Assembly: GCA_051744345.1 (NCBI GenBank)
Contig: JBNJCW010000014.1
Span: 1 to 33,910 of the forward strand
From: Halolacustris sp051744345
GTDB lineage: Bacteria; Actinomycetota; Humimicrobiia; Humimicrobiales; Humimicrobiaceae
Length of the DNA stretch: 33,910 bases
Direction of reading: 5' to 3'
Shown: one piece after another, positions 15,964-24,450 of the stretch
Numbering within the stretch: position 1 is the stretch's first letter
Layout: each line of letters opens with the position of its first letter
Program-made: the position numbers and the translations under genes
The notes under the pieces: model-generated
Database searches by the model: none
The model's input: the letters and a program-made list of their open reading frames with translations, nothing else
Told to the model about the DNA's origin: nothing

Positions 15964-16291
15964 AGACGATGATAATATCCGCAGGCTTTATGAGGCGGAA
16001 CTAATAGATGAGGGCTATGAGGTGGTTACAGCCTGCGACGGGGCCCAGGGCTATGATTGTTATGTCAGGGATAAGCCTGACCTGGTAACCATTGACATCA
16101 AGATGGAAGGGGAAGACGGGATAAGCCTTATGCACAGGATTAGGAAGAATAACAAAAAGATTCCCATTATCATCTATACCGCTTATGGTGAATACTCCCA
16201 GGATTTTTCTACCTGGGCTGCAAATGAATACCTGGTTAAATCCGCCAACCTGGATCAGCTGAAAAACAAGATCAGGGAACTTCTGGCATGA
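15941..16291 (+). CDS. Receiver-only response regulator (CheY/Spo0F-like)
   Basis: About 116 residues and a single REC domain: acidic pocket in ILIVEDDDNIRRLYEAE, phospho-acceptor Asp in LVTIDIKMEGEDG (about residue 50), a Thr in IIYTAYG and a conserved Lys in EYLVKSAN. There is no output domain, so it acts by protein contact or as a phosphorelay intermediate. I choose ATG 15941, 5 nt after ggagg, over the in-frame GTG at 15935. It overlaps the kinase gene by 23 nt, making the pair a cognate two-component system. Confidence 0.93.
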   Translation: MKKILIVEDDDNIRRLYEAELIDEGYEVVTACDGAQGYDCYVRDKPDLVTIDIKMEGEDGISLMHRIRKNNKKIPIIIYTAYGEYSQDFSTWAANEYLVKSANLDQLKNKIRELLA

Positions 16292-16302
16292 AGGGGAGGC
16301 AT

Positions 16303-16330
16303 TTGCAATTAATTTTAAAAAGAATATAAT
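16303..16330 (+). promoter_or_regulatory. Putative promoter of the galT-like/tilS operon
   Basis: TTGCAA (16303-16308), a 16-bp spacer and a perfect TATAAT (16325-16330) lie in the 66-nt gap between the response regulator and the GalT-like gene. Confidence 0.55.
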
Positions 16331-16363
16331 AGACCAGCTTTTTAATGAAAGGGGTGCTTGAAA

Positions 16364-17395
16364 TTGCCTGAGCTTAGGAAAGACCTGATAACAGGCGACT
16401 GGGTGATAATAGCCACCGAAAGGGCTAAGAGGCCGGATAAGTTCAAGGGGCAGTCCCAGGCCAAGCCTTCGGTTTCCGGTACAGCCAGCTGCCCTTTTTG
16501 TACCGGTAATGAGTCCATGACCCCCAGGGAAGTTTTTGCCATAAACTCTTTAGAGCAAAGGGAACCTGACGGGCAGGGCTGGCAGGTAAGGGTTGTGCCC
16601 AATAAATTTCCTGCCCTTATTTCAAATCTGCCTTTAAATACGAAAAAAGTGGGTATCTATGATACCATGGACGGTTTTGGTGTCCACGAGGTAATAATTA
16701 CCACCCCCCGACATATATCCGATATAAGCAGGCTTTCGGTTGAAGAGCTTATCCCCATGTTTTTTGCCTACCGGCATAGGGTGTCCGAACTTAAGGCAGA
16801 CGAGAAGATAAAATCTATTATTGTGATGCATAACCAGGGAAAGGAAGCCGGGGCTTCGCTTGACCATATCCACTCCCAGCTTTTTGGCCTTCCCATCATA
16901 CCGCCGGTCCTGGGTAAGGAACTCAGCGGGACCATAGGCTATTTTAACCATAACAGGCATTGTGCCATGTGCGATATACTGGATTTTGAATTGAGGCAGG
17001 ACAGGAGGGTGGTATGGGAGGATGAGCATTTTGTGGTTCTGCAGCCTTTCGCTTCCGGGTCTCCGTTCGAAACCTGGATTGTTCCCAGAAAACACAGCCC
17101 TAACTTTGATGACATAACAGACGGGGAGATAAGATCGCTTGCTAATTGCTTAAAGATTATACTGGATTTCTTTTACACGGAGCTGGATAACCCGGCTTTT
17201 AACTATTACATACACAACAGCCCCACCCTAATTGACACCAGCAGGTATTTCCACTGGCACCTGGAGCTTCTGCCCAAGCTGACCATAAAAGCCGGTTTCG
17301 AAATGGGAACCGGGGTAAATATAAATATAACCACTCCGGAATTTACTGCTGAGTATATCAAAGAAAAAATCGAATCCATAAAGGCTGGGGTTTAG
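16364..17395 (+). CDS. galT: Galactose-1-phosphate uridylyltransferase family protein (GalT or ADP-glucose phosphorylase)
   Basis: About 343 residues, HIT superfamily. An N-terminal MPELRKD...WVIIA start and CPFC (Cys43, Cys46) resemble GalT's metal site, as does HCAMCD further on. The active-site region is NQGKEAGASLDHIHSQ, with His168 and His170 in the place of GalT's HPH. A second HIT-like motif near the end reads YFHWHLELLPKL. The TTG at 16364 gives the family-typical MPEL start with a G-run 9 nt upstream; TTG 16358 is an alternative. GalT exchanges UMP between UDP-glucose and galactose-1-phosphate. Since glgA and glgB lie just upstream and no other Leloir gene is visible, an adenylyltransferase role on ADP-glucose is an equally reasonable reading. 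Confidence 0.85.
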   Translation: MPELRKDLITGDWVIIATERAKRPDKFKGQSQAKPSVSGTASCPFCTGNESMTPREVFAINSLEQREPDGQGWQVRVVPNKFPALISNLPLNTKKVGIYDTMDGFGVHEVIITTPRHISDISRLSVEELIPMFFAYRHRVSELKADEKIKSIIVMHNQGKEAGASLDHIHSQLFGLPIIPPVLGKELSGTIGYFNHNRHCAMCDILDFELRQDRRVVWEDEHFVVLQPFASGSPFETWIVPRKHSPNFDDITDGEIRSLANCLKIILDFFYTELDNPAFNYYIHNSPTLIDTSRYFHWHLELLPKLTIKAGFEMGTGVNINITTPEFTAEYIKEKIESIKAGV

Positions 17396-17403
17396 ATAGG
17401 CAT

Positions 17404-18849
17404 ATGGTAAAAGATCTAATCAGTTCTGTGGATAGGGTTATAGGAAAATACCGCATGCTGGAAAGGGGAGACAGCGTGCTGGTATCTGTTTCAGGTGGCC
17501 CTGATTCTGTTTTTTTGCTCCATGCCCTGAAAAAACTGGCTACTAAATACCGTATGAGCCTGAAGGTCTTTCACCTTGATCATCTTACCCGACAAGGTCG
17601 GTCTGCAGAGGACGCTTCTTTTGTAGAGGGTTTGTGTAAAAAAGAAGGGCTGCCTCTGAGGCTTTTCAGGGTGGATGCCAGGGCTTGGAGCTCAGGGAGG
17701 GGCTTTTCTTTCCAGGAAGGGGCAAGGGCTTTAAGGCTTAATCTTCTCAGGGATACCGCCAAAAAAGAGGGTGCAAATAAGATAGCTACCGGCCATAATG
17801 CTGATGACAGCCTGGAAACATTTTTCTTAAATTTGCTCAGGGGAAGCGGCATAACCGGCCTGGGGGCAATCAAGCCGGTATCAGGGGAAATTATCAGGCC
17901 GCTTATAGAAACTTACAAGGAGGACATACTTAAGTATCTGGAGGATAAAAAAATAGCCTATTGTATTGACCATACCAACCTGGAGGATGTTTATGCCAGA
18001 AACAGGATAAGGAACAAGCTTTTCCCCCTGCTGGAAGAGGAATTTAATCCTGATTTTAAAAAAAATATCTTAACCCTTGCCTGCATCGCCCGCCAGGAAG
18101 ATGCTTATATGGAAAAGCTTGCCCAGAAGCAGATAGAAGATAATGCCCGGACCCTGATGGCAGAAGGAAAAACCATCCTTTTAGAACTGGATACATGCTG
18201 CCTGCAGGGCCTAGACCTTGCCTTGAGGAGGAGGGCGGTAAGGCGGGCTATACGGATGGTTAAGGGTGACAGCAGGGATATAACTGCCAGAAATATTGAA
18301 CAGGTACTGAAAATAGCCTGTCCCGGAGGAGAGGCGAAAAAAATTCAGCCTGCTGAAAACGTGCTTGCAGTAAAAGAAAAGGAGCGCCTCTACTTCCTGG
18401 ACATAGATAAGAAAGAGCATCTTCCCCCCGAATACCAGGCATTTTTCAAGGATCTGGAATTTGAGGAACAGTTCCTGCCGGAGGAAGGCAGAAGCAGGTT
18501 TTATAAGGGTTTTAATATAAATGTAGAGGCTTATATAAGGCGGGATGTCAGCGGTAAGGAATACCGTGATGCGTCCTGTGCGGAAGCATTTATGGATTAT
18601 GATAAAATTAGATTTCCTGTTAAAATTAGGAATTGGAGAAAAGGTGATAAGTTTTTCCCCCTGGGGACGGGGGGAGGAAAAAAATTACAGGATATTTTTA
18701 CAGATCTTAAGATCCCCAGGCATAAGAGGAGTATGGTTCCCGTATTCGAAGACCGGGAAAAAATTATCTGGGTGGGAGGCTGCAGGATTGATGAGAGGGT
18801 GAAGGTAGGACCGGATACAGGCAGGGTCCTGTATATTAAGATATTCTAA
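17404..18849 (+). CDS. tilS: tRNA(Ile)-lysidine synthetase
   Basis: 481 residues. The N-type ATP pyrophosphatase P-loop SGGPDS is at 30-35, followed by ATGHNADDSLETFFLNLLRGSG, DHTN and RNRIRNKLFPLLE, which are the tRNA-binding and catalytic landmarks of TilS. The C-terminal TilS domain is present (KIRNWRKGDKFFPLGTGG, IPRHKRSMVPV). It modifies C34 of tRNA-Ile(CAU) to lysidine. It starts 8 nt after the GalT-like gene and is followed by hpt and ftsH, the conserved Gram-positive tilS-hpt-ftsH cluster. Confidence 0.97.
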   Translation: MVKDLISSVDRVIGKYRMLERGDSVLVSVSGGPDSVFLLHALKKLATKYRMSLKVFHLDHLTRQGRSAEDASFVEGLCKKEGLPLRLFRVDARAWSSGRGFSFQEGARALRLNLLRDTAKKEGANKIATGHNADDSLETFFLNLLRGSGITGLGAIKPVSGEIIRPLIETYKEDILKYLEDKKIAYCIDHTNLEDVYARNRIRNKLFPLLEEEFNPDFKKNILTLACIARQEDAYMEKLAQKQIEDNARTLMAEGKTILLELDTCCLQGLDLALRRRAVRRAIRMVKGDSRDITARNIEQVLKIACPGGEAKKIQPAENVLAVKEKERLYFLDIDKKEHLPPEYQAFFKDLEFEEQFLPEEGRSRFYKGFNINVEAYIRRDVSGKEYRDASCAEAFMDYDKIRFPVKIRNWRKGDKFFPLGTGGGKKLQDIFTDLKIPRHKRSMVPVFEDREKIIWVGGCRIDERVKVGPDTGRVLYIKIF

Positions 18850-18881
18850 AACTTATTATAATTTAGGATAGAAGAGGCTTT

Positions 18882-19457
18882 ATGTGTAGCTATGAATACA
18901 AGATGGAAAGCGGAGAACGGCTGGTTTACTGTAATGATACAAAAATCAGGGTGCTTATAAACGAGGAAAAGCTGCAGAAAAAAATCAGGGAACTGGGATT
19001 AAAGATTACCAGAGATTACCAGGACAAGAACCCGGTTCTTATTTCCGTATTAAGAGGCTCCTTTATATTTGTTGCTGATATTTGCAGGCATATTAATATC
19101 CCGGTTACCTTTGATTTTATGGCTGTATCCAGTTACGGCAACTCTAAGGTAAGTTCGGGGATAGTAAGGATAACCAAGGATCTTGAGTTCAATATTGAGG
19201 GCAAGGAAGTTATAATAATAGAAGACATTGTTGATTCAGGCAGGACGCTTAATTACCTGGTGAAGAACCTGGGAGCCAGAAATCCCAAATCGATAGAGGT
19301 TTGCGCACTGCTGGACAAAAAAGTACCGGGAAAGAAGAAGAACCGGATTAAGTACAGGGGTTTTGAAATTCCCAATAAGTTTGTGGTGGGTTACGGCCTT
19401 GATTTTGTGGAAAAATACCGCAATTTCCCATTTATTGGGTATATTGAAAATGAGTAG
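18882..19457 (+). CDS. hpt: Hypoxanthine phosphoribosyltransferase
   Basis: 191 residues. The PRPP-binding motif VIIIEDIVDSGRTL and the flexible-loop region SSYGNSKVSSG are clear, and DKKVPGKKKNR with VGYGLDFVEKYRNFPFIGY is the normal end of the family. It salvages hypoxanthine and guanine to IMP and GMP. The first about 12 residues are a little longer than usual; the ATG has gaagagg nearby. It lies between tilS and ftsH as in most Gram-positive bacteria. Confidence 0.96.
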   Translation: MCSYEYKMESGERLVYCNDTKIRVLINEEKLQKKIRELGLKITRDYQDKNPVLISVLRGSFIFVADICRHINIPVTFDFMAVSSYGNSKVSSGIVRITKDLEFNIEGKEVIIIEDIVDSGRTLNYLVKNLGARNPKSIEVCALLDKKVPGKKKNRIKYRGFEIPNKFVVGYGLDFVEKYRNFPFIGYIENE

Positions 19458-19482
19458 TAATTATATTATCATCTAAATGGCA

Positions 19483-19501
19483 ATTTATCCTAAGGATAAA
19501 T
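19483..19501. promoter_or_regulatory. Perfect 19-bp palindrome upstream of ftsH
   Basis: ATTTATCCT-A-AGGATAAAT has 9-bp arms and a one-base centre, so it suits a dimeric regulator better than an RNA hairpin. It lies 35 bp before the TTG start of ftsH. I do not recognise the regulator. Confidence 0.5.
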
Positions 19502-19535
19502 CGGATAATTTTTATAAAAAAGGAGATGTTTTAAT

Positions 19536-21404
19536 TTGAAAAAAGGTCCTGATAAAGGGTTTCGAAATAGAAGCTTTAAAAATATTGCGCTGCTTATCCT
19601 CCTTATAGTGGTGATGTTTCTGATATTCAGAAATCCCATGTTTTTCTCTGAGGAGGTTAAGGAGCTGTCCATGAACGAATTCGTTACCGAGGTAAGAGAG
19701 GGCAACATAGATACCTCCACTCCCCTGACGGTTAAGGGCGAAGATAAAATTATAGAGGGGGAACTGGCAGACGGAACTCTGTTTACGGTTTCTTATCTTG
19801 AAAACTATGATGTATCCCAGCTGCTCCTGGAAGAGGGCGTTCCGTTCAGGGTGGATAACCAGAGCCAGTCTTTATGGATACAGATACTGGTGGGGGCCCT
19901 CCCCTTCCTTTTAATATTCGGACTGATATTTTTTATGATGAACCAGATGCAGGGAGGAGGCTCCAAGGTTCTACAGTTCGGCAAAAGCAAAGCCAGGCTT
20001 GCCAATAAGGGCAAGCAGAGGATTACCTTCAAGGATGTGGCCGGTGCCGATGAAGCGGTTGAAGAATTGAGGGAAGTGGAAGAGTTTCTTGAAAATCCCA
20101 ATAAATTTAAATCGATAGGTGCAAAGATACCCAAGGGTGTGCTCCTTTTCGGCCCTCCGGGGACGGGAAAGACGCTTCTGGCAAGGGCTGTTGCCGGAGA
20201 GGCAGGAGTTCCCTTCTTTTCCATAAGCGGTTCAGAGTTTGTAGAGATGTTTGTGGGTGTTGGTGCTTCCAGGGTAAGGGATTTGTTTGCCCAGGCCAAA
20301 GCAAGCCAGCCGTCAATAATATTCATGGATGAAATTGATGCTGTGGGAAGGCACAGGGGTGCTGGACTGGGCGGCGGCCATGATGAAAGGGAACAGACCC
20401 TTAACCAGCTGCTGGTGGAAATGGATGGATTTGATGTCGATAGCACAGTAATACTGATTGCTGCCACCAACAGGCCGGACATACTGGACCCTGCACTGCT
20501 GAGACCGGGCAGGTTTGACCGGCAGATAGTTGTGGACAGGCCTGATCTGGGGGGAAGGGAAGAGATACTGAAGATACACTCCAAAGGAAAGCCCCTGGAC
20601 AAGGACATAAACTTAAAGACCATTGCCAAGCAGACTCCCGGGTTTACCGGGGCGGATCTGGCGAACCTGTTTAATGAGGCATCGCTTCTTGCAGCCAGGA
20701 GAAATAAGAAAAAGATAACCATGCTGGAGATCGAGGAAGCTGTGGAAAGGGTTATAGCCGGACCTGAAAAGAAAAACAGGGTGATAAGTGAAAAGGAAAA
20801 AAGGATTATTGCCTTCCATGAATCAGGCCATGCCATGCTTTCCTATGTGCTTCCCAACACGGATCCCATCCACAAGATATCCATAATTTCAAGGGGCAGG
20901 GCCCTGGGTTATGTGATGGCTCTCCCCGAGGAAGACAGGTTCCTGAAGTCTAAAAGGGAACTTCTGGACAGTATAACCCAGCTTCTGGGGGGAAGGGTCT
21001 CGGAAGAACTTAATTTTGATGATATCACTTCCGGAGCTCAGAATGACCTGGACAGGGCCACCAAGCTGGCCAGGAAGATGGTAACCGACTTTGGAATGAG
21101 TGAAAAACTGGGCCCCATCACTTTTAAGGGAGAATCAGAGGACGAGGTATTCCTGGGCAGGGATATCACCAGTAAACCGCATTACAGCGATAAGGTGGCT
21201 TCCCTGATAGACGAAGAGGTGCATGATATAATTACAGAATGTTATGTCAAGGCCAAGAGAATAATCACCGAAAACAGTGATGCCCTATCCAAGCTGAGCC
21301 ATGAGCTGATTGAAAAAGAGACACTGCATCGACAGGAGGTACTAAAGCTTCTTTCCGATGTTAAGAGCCATAAGAAAGTAAAGCAAGAGAGCAAGCAGAA
21401 GTGA
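19536..21404 (+). CDS. ftsH: ATP-dependent zinc metalloprotease FtsH
   Basis: 622 residues, the usual length. Membrane segments lie at about 16-32 and 113-134 around a small extracytoplasmic domain. The AAA+ module has Walker A GPPGTGKT (206-213), Walker B IIFMDEID (261-268) and the second region of homology TNRPDILDPALLRPGRFDR. The zinc protease motif HESGH is at 428-432, and a TSGAQNDLDRAT segment carries the third zinc ligand. It degrades misfolded membrane and short-lived regulatory proteins. The start is TTG behind a strong aaaggag. Its TGA overlaps the GTG of the next gene. Confidence 0.98.
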   Translation: MKKGPDKGFRNRSFKNIALLILLIVVMFLIFRNPMFFSEEVKELSMNEFVTEVREGNIDTSTPLTVKGEDKIIEGELADGTLFTVSYLENYDVSQLLLEEGVPFRVDNQSQSLWIQILVGALPFLLIFGLIFFMMNQMQGGGSKVLQFGKSKARLANKGKQRITFKDVAGADEAVEELREVEEFLENPNKFKSIGAKIPKGVLLFGPPGTGKTLLARAVAGEAGVPFFSISGSEFVEMFVGVGASRVRDLFAQAKASQPSIIFMDEIDAVGRHRGAGLGGGHDEREQTLNQLLVEMDGFDVDSTVILIAATNRPDILDPALLRPGRFDRQIVVDRPDLGGREEILKIHSKGKPLDKDINLKTIAKQTPGFTGADLANLFNEASLLAARRNKKKITMLEIEEAVERVIAGPEKKNRVISEKEKRIIAFHESGHAMLSYVLPNTDPIHKISIISRGRALGYVMALPEEDRFLKSKRELLDSITQLLGGRVSEELNFDDITSGAQNDLDRATKLARKMVTDFGMSEKLGPITFKGESEDEVFLGRDITSKPHYSDKVASLIDEEVHDIITECYVKAKRIITENSDALSKLSHELIEKETLHRQEVLKLLSDVKSHKKVKQESKQK

Positions 21405-22441
21405 GATACAAAATACTAGGCAAAACAGGACTAAAGGTTTCTGAAATTGGGTTCGGGGCTCTGCAGTTTGCCAGGCTTGGCCGCAAAGATGCAATTTCTT
21501 TGGTGAGGGAAGCACACAGCAGGGGCATCAATCTGATTGATACCGCTCACGGCTATCCCTGCAGCGAAGAGATACTGGGCAAAGCTGTGCAGGGCATAAG
21601 GGACTCCCTTGTTATATGTACCAAATCCTACAGCACCGACAGAAAAGAATTCCTGGGCCAGCTGGATACCAGCCTTTCCAGGATGGGCACCGATTATATA
21701 GATATATTCATGTTCCATGATGCTTCCAAGCCGGAAAAATTCGAAAAGCTTTTAGCCAATGGGGTAATAGAAGCCCTGGCTGAGCAAAAGCAAAAGGGGA
21801 AGGTAAGGCATATAGGCTTTTCGTGCCACAATCCGGATGTAATAGAGAGGTATTATGGAGTAGCCGATTTTTCAGTTATATTAATGCCTGTAAATTTTGT
21901 CTCTGTTGAGTTCACCCGGGACCCTATCTATAAAAGGCTGGTGGCAAACGATATAGGGATTCTGGGCATGAAGCCCCTGGGGGGAGGAAGAATTGATGAT
22001 GCGGGCATAAGCTTGAGGTATATAAAGCAGTTCAGCCGGGTTATACCGGTTGTGGGAACAGAAAGTGTTGCCGAGCTTGTCCAGAATATCGGGCATATGG
22101 AAAGCGATGAAAGCTTAAGCGACGGGGACTGGGAAAAAATTGAGTCAATTAAAAAGAAGCTTGGCGATAAGTTTTGCAGGGGATGCAGGTACTGTATGCC
22201 CTGTCCCCAAGGCCTGGATATCTATGAGTTTAATTTTATAAAGGTCTACTATGACCAGTTCCCTATTGATGTATTCCTTGATGCCGGAAGGACAGAGGAG
22301 ATGGAGAGGCTCGAGCAGTGTGACCAGTGCGGCCAGTGTGAGGAAAAATGTCCCTACGGGCTGGACATAATGGATATGATGCGTGAAAACAGGGATTTCT
22401 ATATGCAGAAACTTAGGGAGCATGAACAAGCTGAGCTTTAG
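21401..22441 (+). CDS. Aldo/keto reductase with C-terminal iron-sulfur Cys motifs
   Basis: 346 residues. An AKR barrel (LGKTGLKVSEIGFGALQF, LIDTAHGYPCSEEILGKA, MGTDYIDIFMFHD) is followed by a C-terminal extension with CRGCRYCMPCPQGLDI and CDQCGQCEEKCPYGLDI, two Cys clusters that can hold [4Fe-4S]. In the catalytic tetrad the Asp (IDTA), Tyr, Lys (CTKSY) and His (MFHD) equivalents are visible. Such enzymes (COG1453 type) are frequent in anaerobes; the physiological substrate is unknown. It starts at GTG overlapping the ftsH stop, so it is coupled to ftsH. The intrinsic terminator at 22515-22551 follows after about 75 nt. Confidence 0.92.
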   Translation: MRYKILGKTGLKVSEIGFGALQFARLGRKDAISLVREAHSRGINLIDTAHGYPCSEEILGKAVQGIRDSLVICTKSYSTDRKEFLGQLDTSLSRMGTDYIDIFMFHDASKPEKFEKLLANGVIEALAEQKQKGKVRHIGFSCHNPDVIERYYGVADFSVILMPVNFVSVEFTRDPIYKRLVANDIGILGMKPLGGGRIDDAGISLRYIKQFSRVIPVVGTESVAELVQNIGHMESDESLSDGDWEKIESIKKKLGDKFCRGCRYCMPCPQGLDIYEFNFIKVYYDQFPIDVFLDAGRTEEMERLEQCDQCGQCEEKCPYGLDIMDMMRENRDFYMQKLREHEQAEL

Positions 22442-22514
22442 TTTTTGCAGCAGGGTTTAAGCCCTGGGGTTAAAACTTGCCTTATCTTTAAACAGGTTAT
22501 TAAAATGTGCCGCA

Positions 22515-22551
22515 GAGGCGGAAACTACTAAAGAGCCGCCTTCTTTTTTTT
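22515..22551 (+). terminator. Rho-independent terminator after the ftsH/aldo-keto reductase operon
   Basis: GAGGCGG (22515-22521) pairs with CCGCCTT (22536-22542) and is followed by a run of T (22544-22551). Confidence 0.75.
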
Positions 22552-22597
22552 GAGGAAGCTTGGAAAAATATCTCTGAGATTTAATTTAATGATTTTT

Positions 22598-22626
22598 TTA
22601 TCATTTCGGCTATAATCTTTTATAAT
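22598..22626 (+). promoter_or_regulatory. Putative promoter of the folate operon
   Basis: TTATCA (22598-22603), a 17-bp spacer and TATAAT (22621-22626). A second TATAAT lies at 22611-22616 without a good -35. Both are 43-53 bp upstream of folE. Confidence 0.55.
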
Positions 22627-22668
22627 ATACCTGCATGTTTTTAATAATTTTAGGCTGGGAGCGGCAAA

Positions 22669-23235
22669 TTGGATAAAAAGATGATAGAAGAAGGTGTAAG
22701 CCTGATTCTTAAGGGGATAGGGGAGGACCTGGAAAGAGAAGGGCTTCTGGGTACACCCAGGAGGGTTGCTGATATGTATGAAGAGATATTCAGCGGCCTG
22801 GGAAAAGATCCGGCAAAAGAGCTGGGTCCCATGTTTGATGAGAACCACGATGAGGTTATAATGGTCAAGGACATACCCTTCTATTCGGTTTGCGAGCACC
22901 ACCTGGTGCCTTTTGTGGGAAGGGCGCATATTGCCTATGTTCCCAACAGGAGCGGAAAGATCGTGGGGCTGAGCAAGCTTACCCGGGTTCTGGACATAGC
23001 GGCCAAAAGGCCCCAGGTACAGGAAAGGCTTACCAGTATTGTGGCAGACACCATAATGAAAACCATTGAGCCGCGGGGAGTTATGGTTATTGTGGAGGCA
23101 GAACATTTGTGCATGAGCATGCGGGGGGTAAAAAAACCGGATACCAAGACGGTTACCTCTGCGGTAAGGGGCCTTTTCAGGAACAACCAGGCCACCAGGG
23201 CAGAGGTGATGTCCTTGATTGACAACAGCAGTTAG
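22669..23235 (+). CDS. folE: GTP cyclohydrolase I
   Basis: 188 residues, typical. SVCEHHLVPFVGRAHIAYVP carries zinc ligands Cys75 and His78, and EHLCMSMRG carries Cys148. It converts GTP to 7,8-dihydroneopterin triphosphate, the first step of folate synthesis. It starts at TTG with gggag upstream and is followed after 9 nt by folP, the first of three consecutive folate genes. Confidence 0.97.
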   Translation: MDKKMIEEGVSLILKGIGEDLEREGLLGTPRRVADMYEEIFSGLGKDPAKELGPMFDENHDEVIMVKDIPFYSVCEHHLVPFVGRAHIAYVPNRSGKIVGLSKLTRVLDIAAKRPQVQERLTSIVADTIMKTIEPRGVMVIVEAEHLCMSMRGVKKPDTKTVTSAVRGLFRNNQATRAEVMSLIDNSS

Positions 23236-23244
23236 GAGATTGGA

Positions 23245-24450
23245 TTGAGGTATAAAATAAGGGCTCTTGACTTCAGTGAGCTGGGGGATGCGGATATTGC
23301 TTTCAAAAAAATCAAGGTTACTCCTGCAGGGGCAAGGATTATGGCTCCCAAGGCCAGGCCTTTGGCCCTAAAAATCAGGAACCTTAGCCCGGTAGCCGTA
23401 AACATCTTAAAACAGGAAGCTTTAGCCAGGGGAGGGGATGTGGCTACCTCCAGGGACAGCTTAATCCAGAAAGAAGGAAGCCTGGATGCAATACTAGTGG
23501 GAACCAGGCCGGTGATAAAAAGCCTTATAAAGAAAATAAGGATGCAGCCTTTTGGTTTAAGGAAACTTGCGCAGGAGCTTTCAGATTATATCGGTTCCCT
23601 GGAGGACAGGCAGGCATTTCTGAACTTGAGGGGCAAAAGGTATGATATAGGCAGCGGTTTTTGGGTAATGGGGATACTTAATGTAACTCCTGACTCTTTT
23701 TACGACGGGGGGATGTATTTCAGGAAGGAGGCAGCTGAAAAAAGGGTAGAGGAAATGATAGAGCAAGGGGCTGATATCATTGATGTGGGGGGGATGTCTA
23801 CCAGGCCGGGCTCGGAGCCGGTTAGCCTGGAAGAGGAAATTAAAAGAACCGTACCCGTGGTTGAGCATATAAAAAAAAGCTATGGCCTGCTTGTGTCCAT
23901 AGACACTTACCGGTCCCAGGTTGCGGAGATGGCCCTGGAAGCAGGGGCAGACATGGTAAATGATATCAGTGCGCTCACCTTTGACCGGGGCATGGCAGAG
24001 GTTGTGGCTGCAAGCGGGGCCGGGGTGGTGCTCATGCATATAAAGGGAACCCCCAAGGATATGCAGGCAAACCCCTCCTATGGGGATGTGGTAGAAGAGG
24101 TATATGATTTCCTCTACTCAGCGGCTGGAAATGCGGTTTCAGCCGGAATCGGGGCCTCCAGCATAGTAGTAGACCCGGGCATAGGGTTTGGAAAGACTGC
24201 CCGGCACAATCTCAAGCTTATTAGGAAGCTGAAGGAATTCAGCTTGATGGGGTTTCCCCTTCTTTTGGGTGCTTCGAGGAAATCCTTTATTGAAAAGACG
24301 CTGGGATTGGCGGCCGGCCAGAGGCTTGAGCCAAGCATAGCTGTGGCTGTTTACGGCTACCTTAAGGGGGCAAACATGCTGAGGGTACATGATGTCGGGC
24401 AGACAAAAAAGGCCCTGGATATGGTAAAGGCTATTCAGGATGTGGAATGA
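23245..24450 (+). CDS. folP: Dihydropteroate synthase with N-terminal extension
   Basis: 401 residues, about 130 more than the enzyme core. The core (from about 140) has GILNVTPDSFYDGG, DVGGMSTRPG, SIDTYR, VNDISAL, VLMHIKG, VDPGIGFGKT and LLGASRKSFI, i.e. all pterin- and pABA-binding motifs. The first about 130 residues have no catalytic motif that I recognise; such an extension is known in FolP of some anaerobic Gram-positive groups. It starts at TTG 6 nt after aggag. The stop overlaps the next gene as ATGA. Confidence 0.96.
   Translation: MRYKIRALDFSELGDADIAFKKIKVTPAGARIMAPKARPLALKIRNLSPVAVNILKQEALARGGDVATSRDSLIQKEGSLDAILVGTRPVIKSLIKKIRMQPFGLRKLAQELSDYIGSLEDRQAFLNLRGKRYDIGSGFWVMGILNVTPDSFYDGGMYFRKEAAEKRVEEMIEQGADIIDVGGMSTRPGSEPVSLEEEIKRTVPVVEHIKKSYGLLVSIDTYRSQVAEMALEAGADMVNDISALTFDRGMAEVVAASGAGVVLMHIKGTPKDMQANPSYGDVVEEVYDFLYSAAGNAVSAGIGASSIVVDPGIGFGKTARHNLKLIRKLKEFSLMGFPLLLGASRKSFIEKTLGLAAGQRLEPSIAVAVYGYLKGANMLRVHDVGQTKKALDMVKAIQDVE

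Noticed and set aside
19805..20836. 343-codon open frame on the minus strand
   Set aside because: It lies wholly inside ftsH, has low-complexity Ser/Pro-rich translation with no family pattern, and is a shadow of a well-supported gene.
22442..22500. Small hairpin cagggtttaagccctg after the iron-sulfur aldo/keto reductase
   Set aside because: A 5-bp stem without T-run; the better terminator is at 22515-22551.
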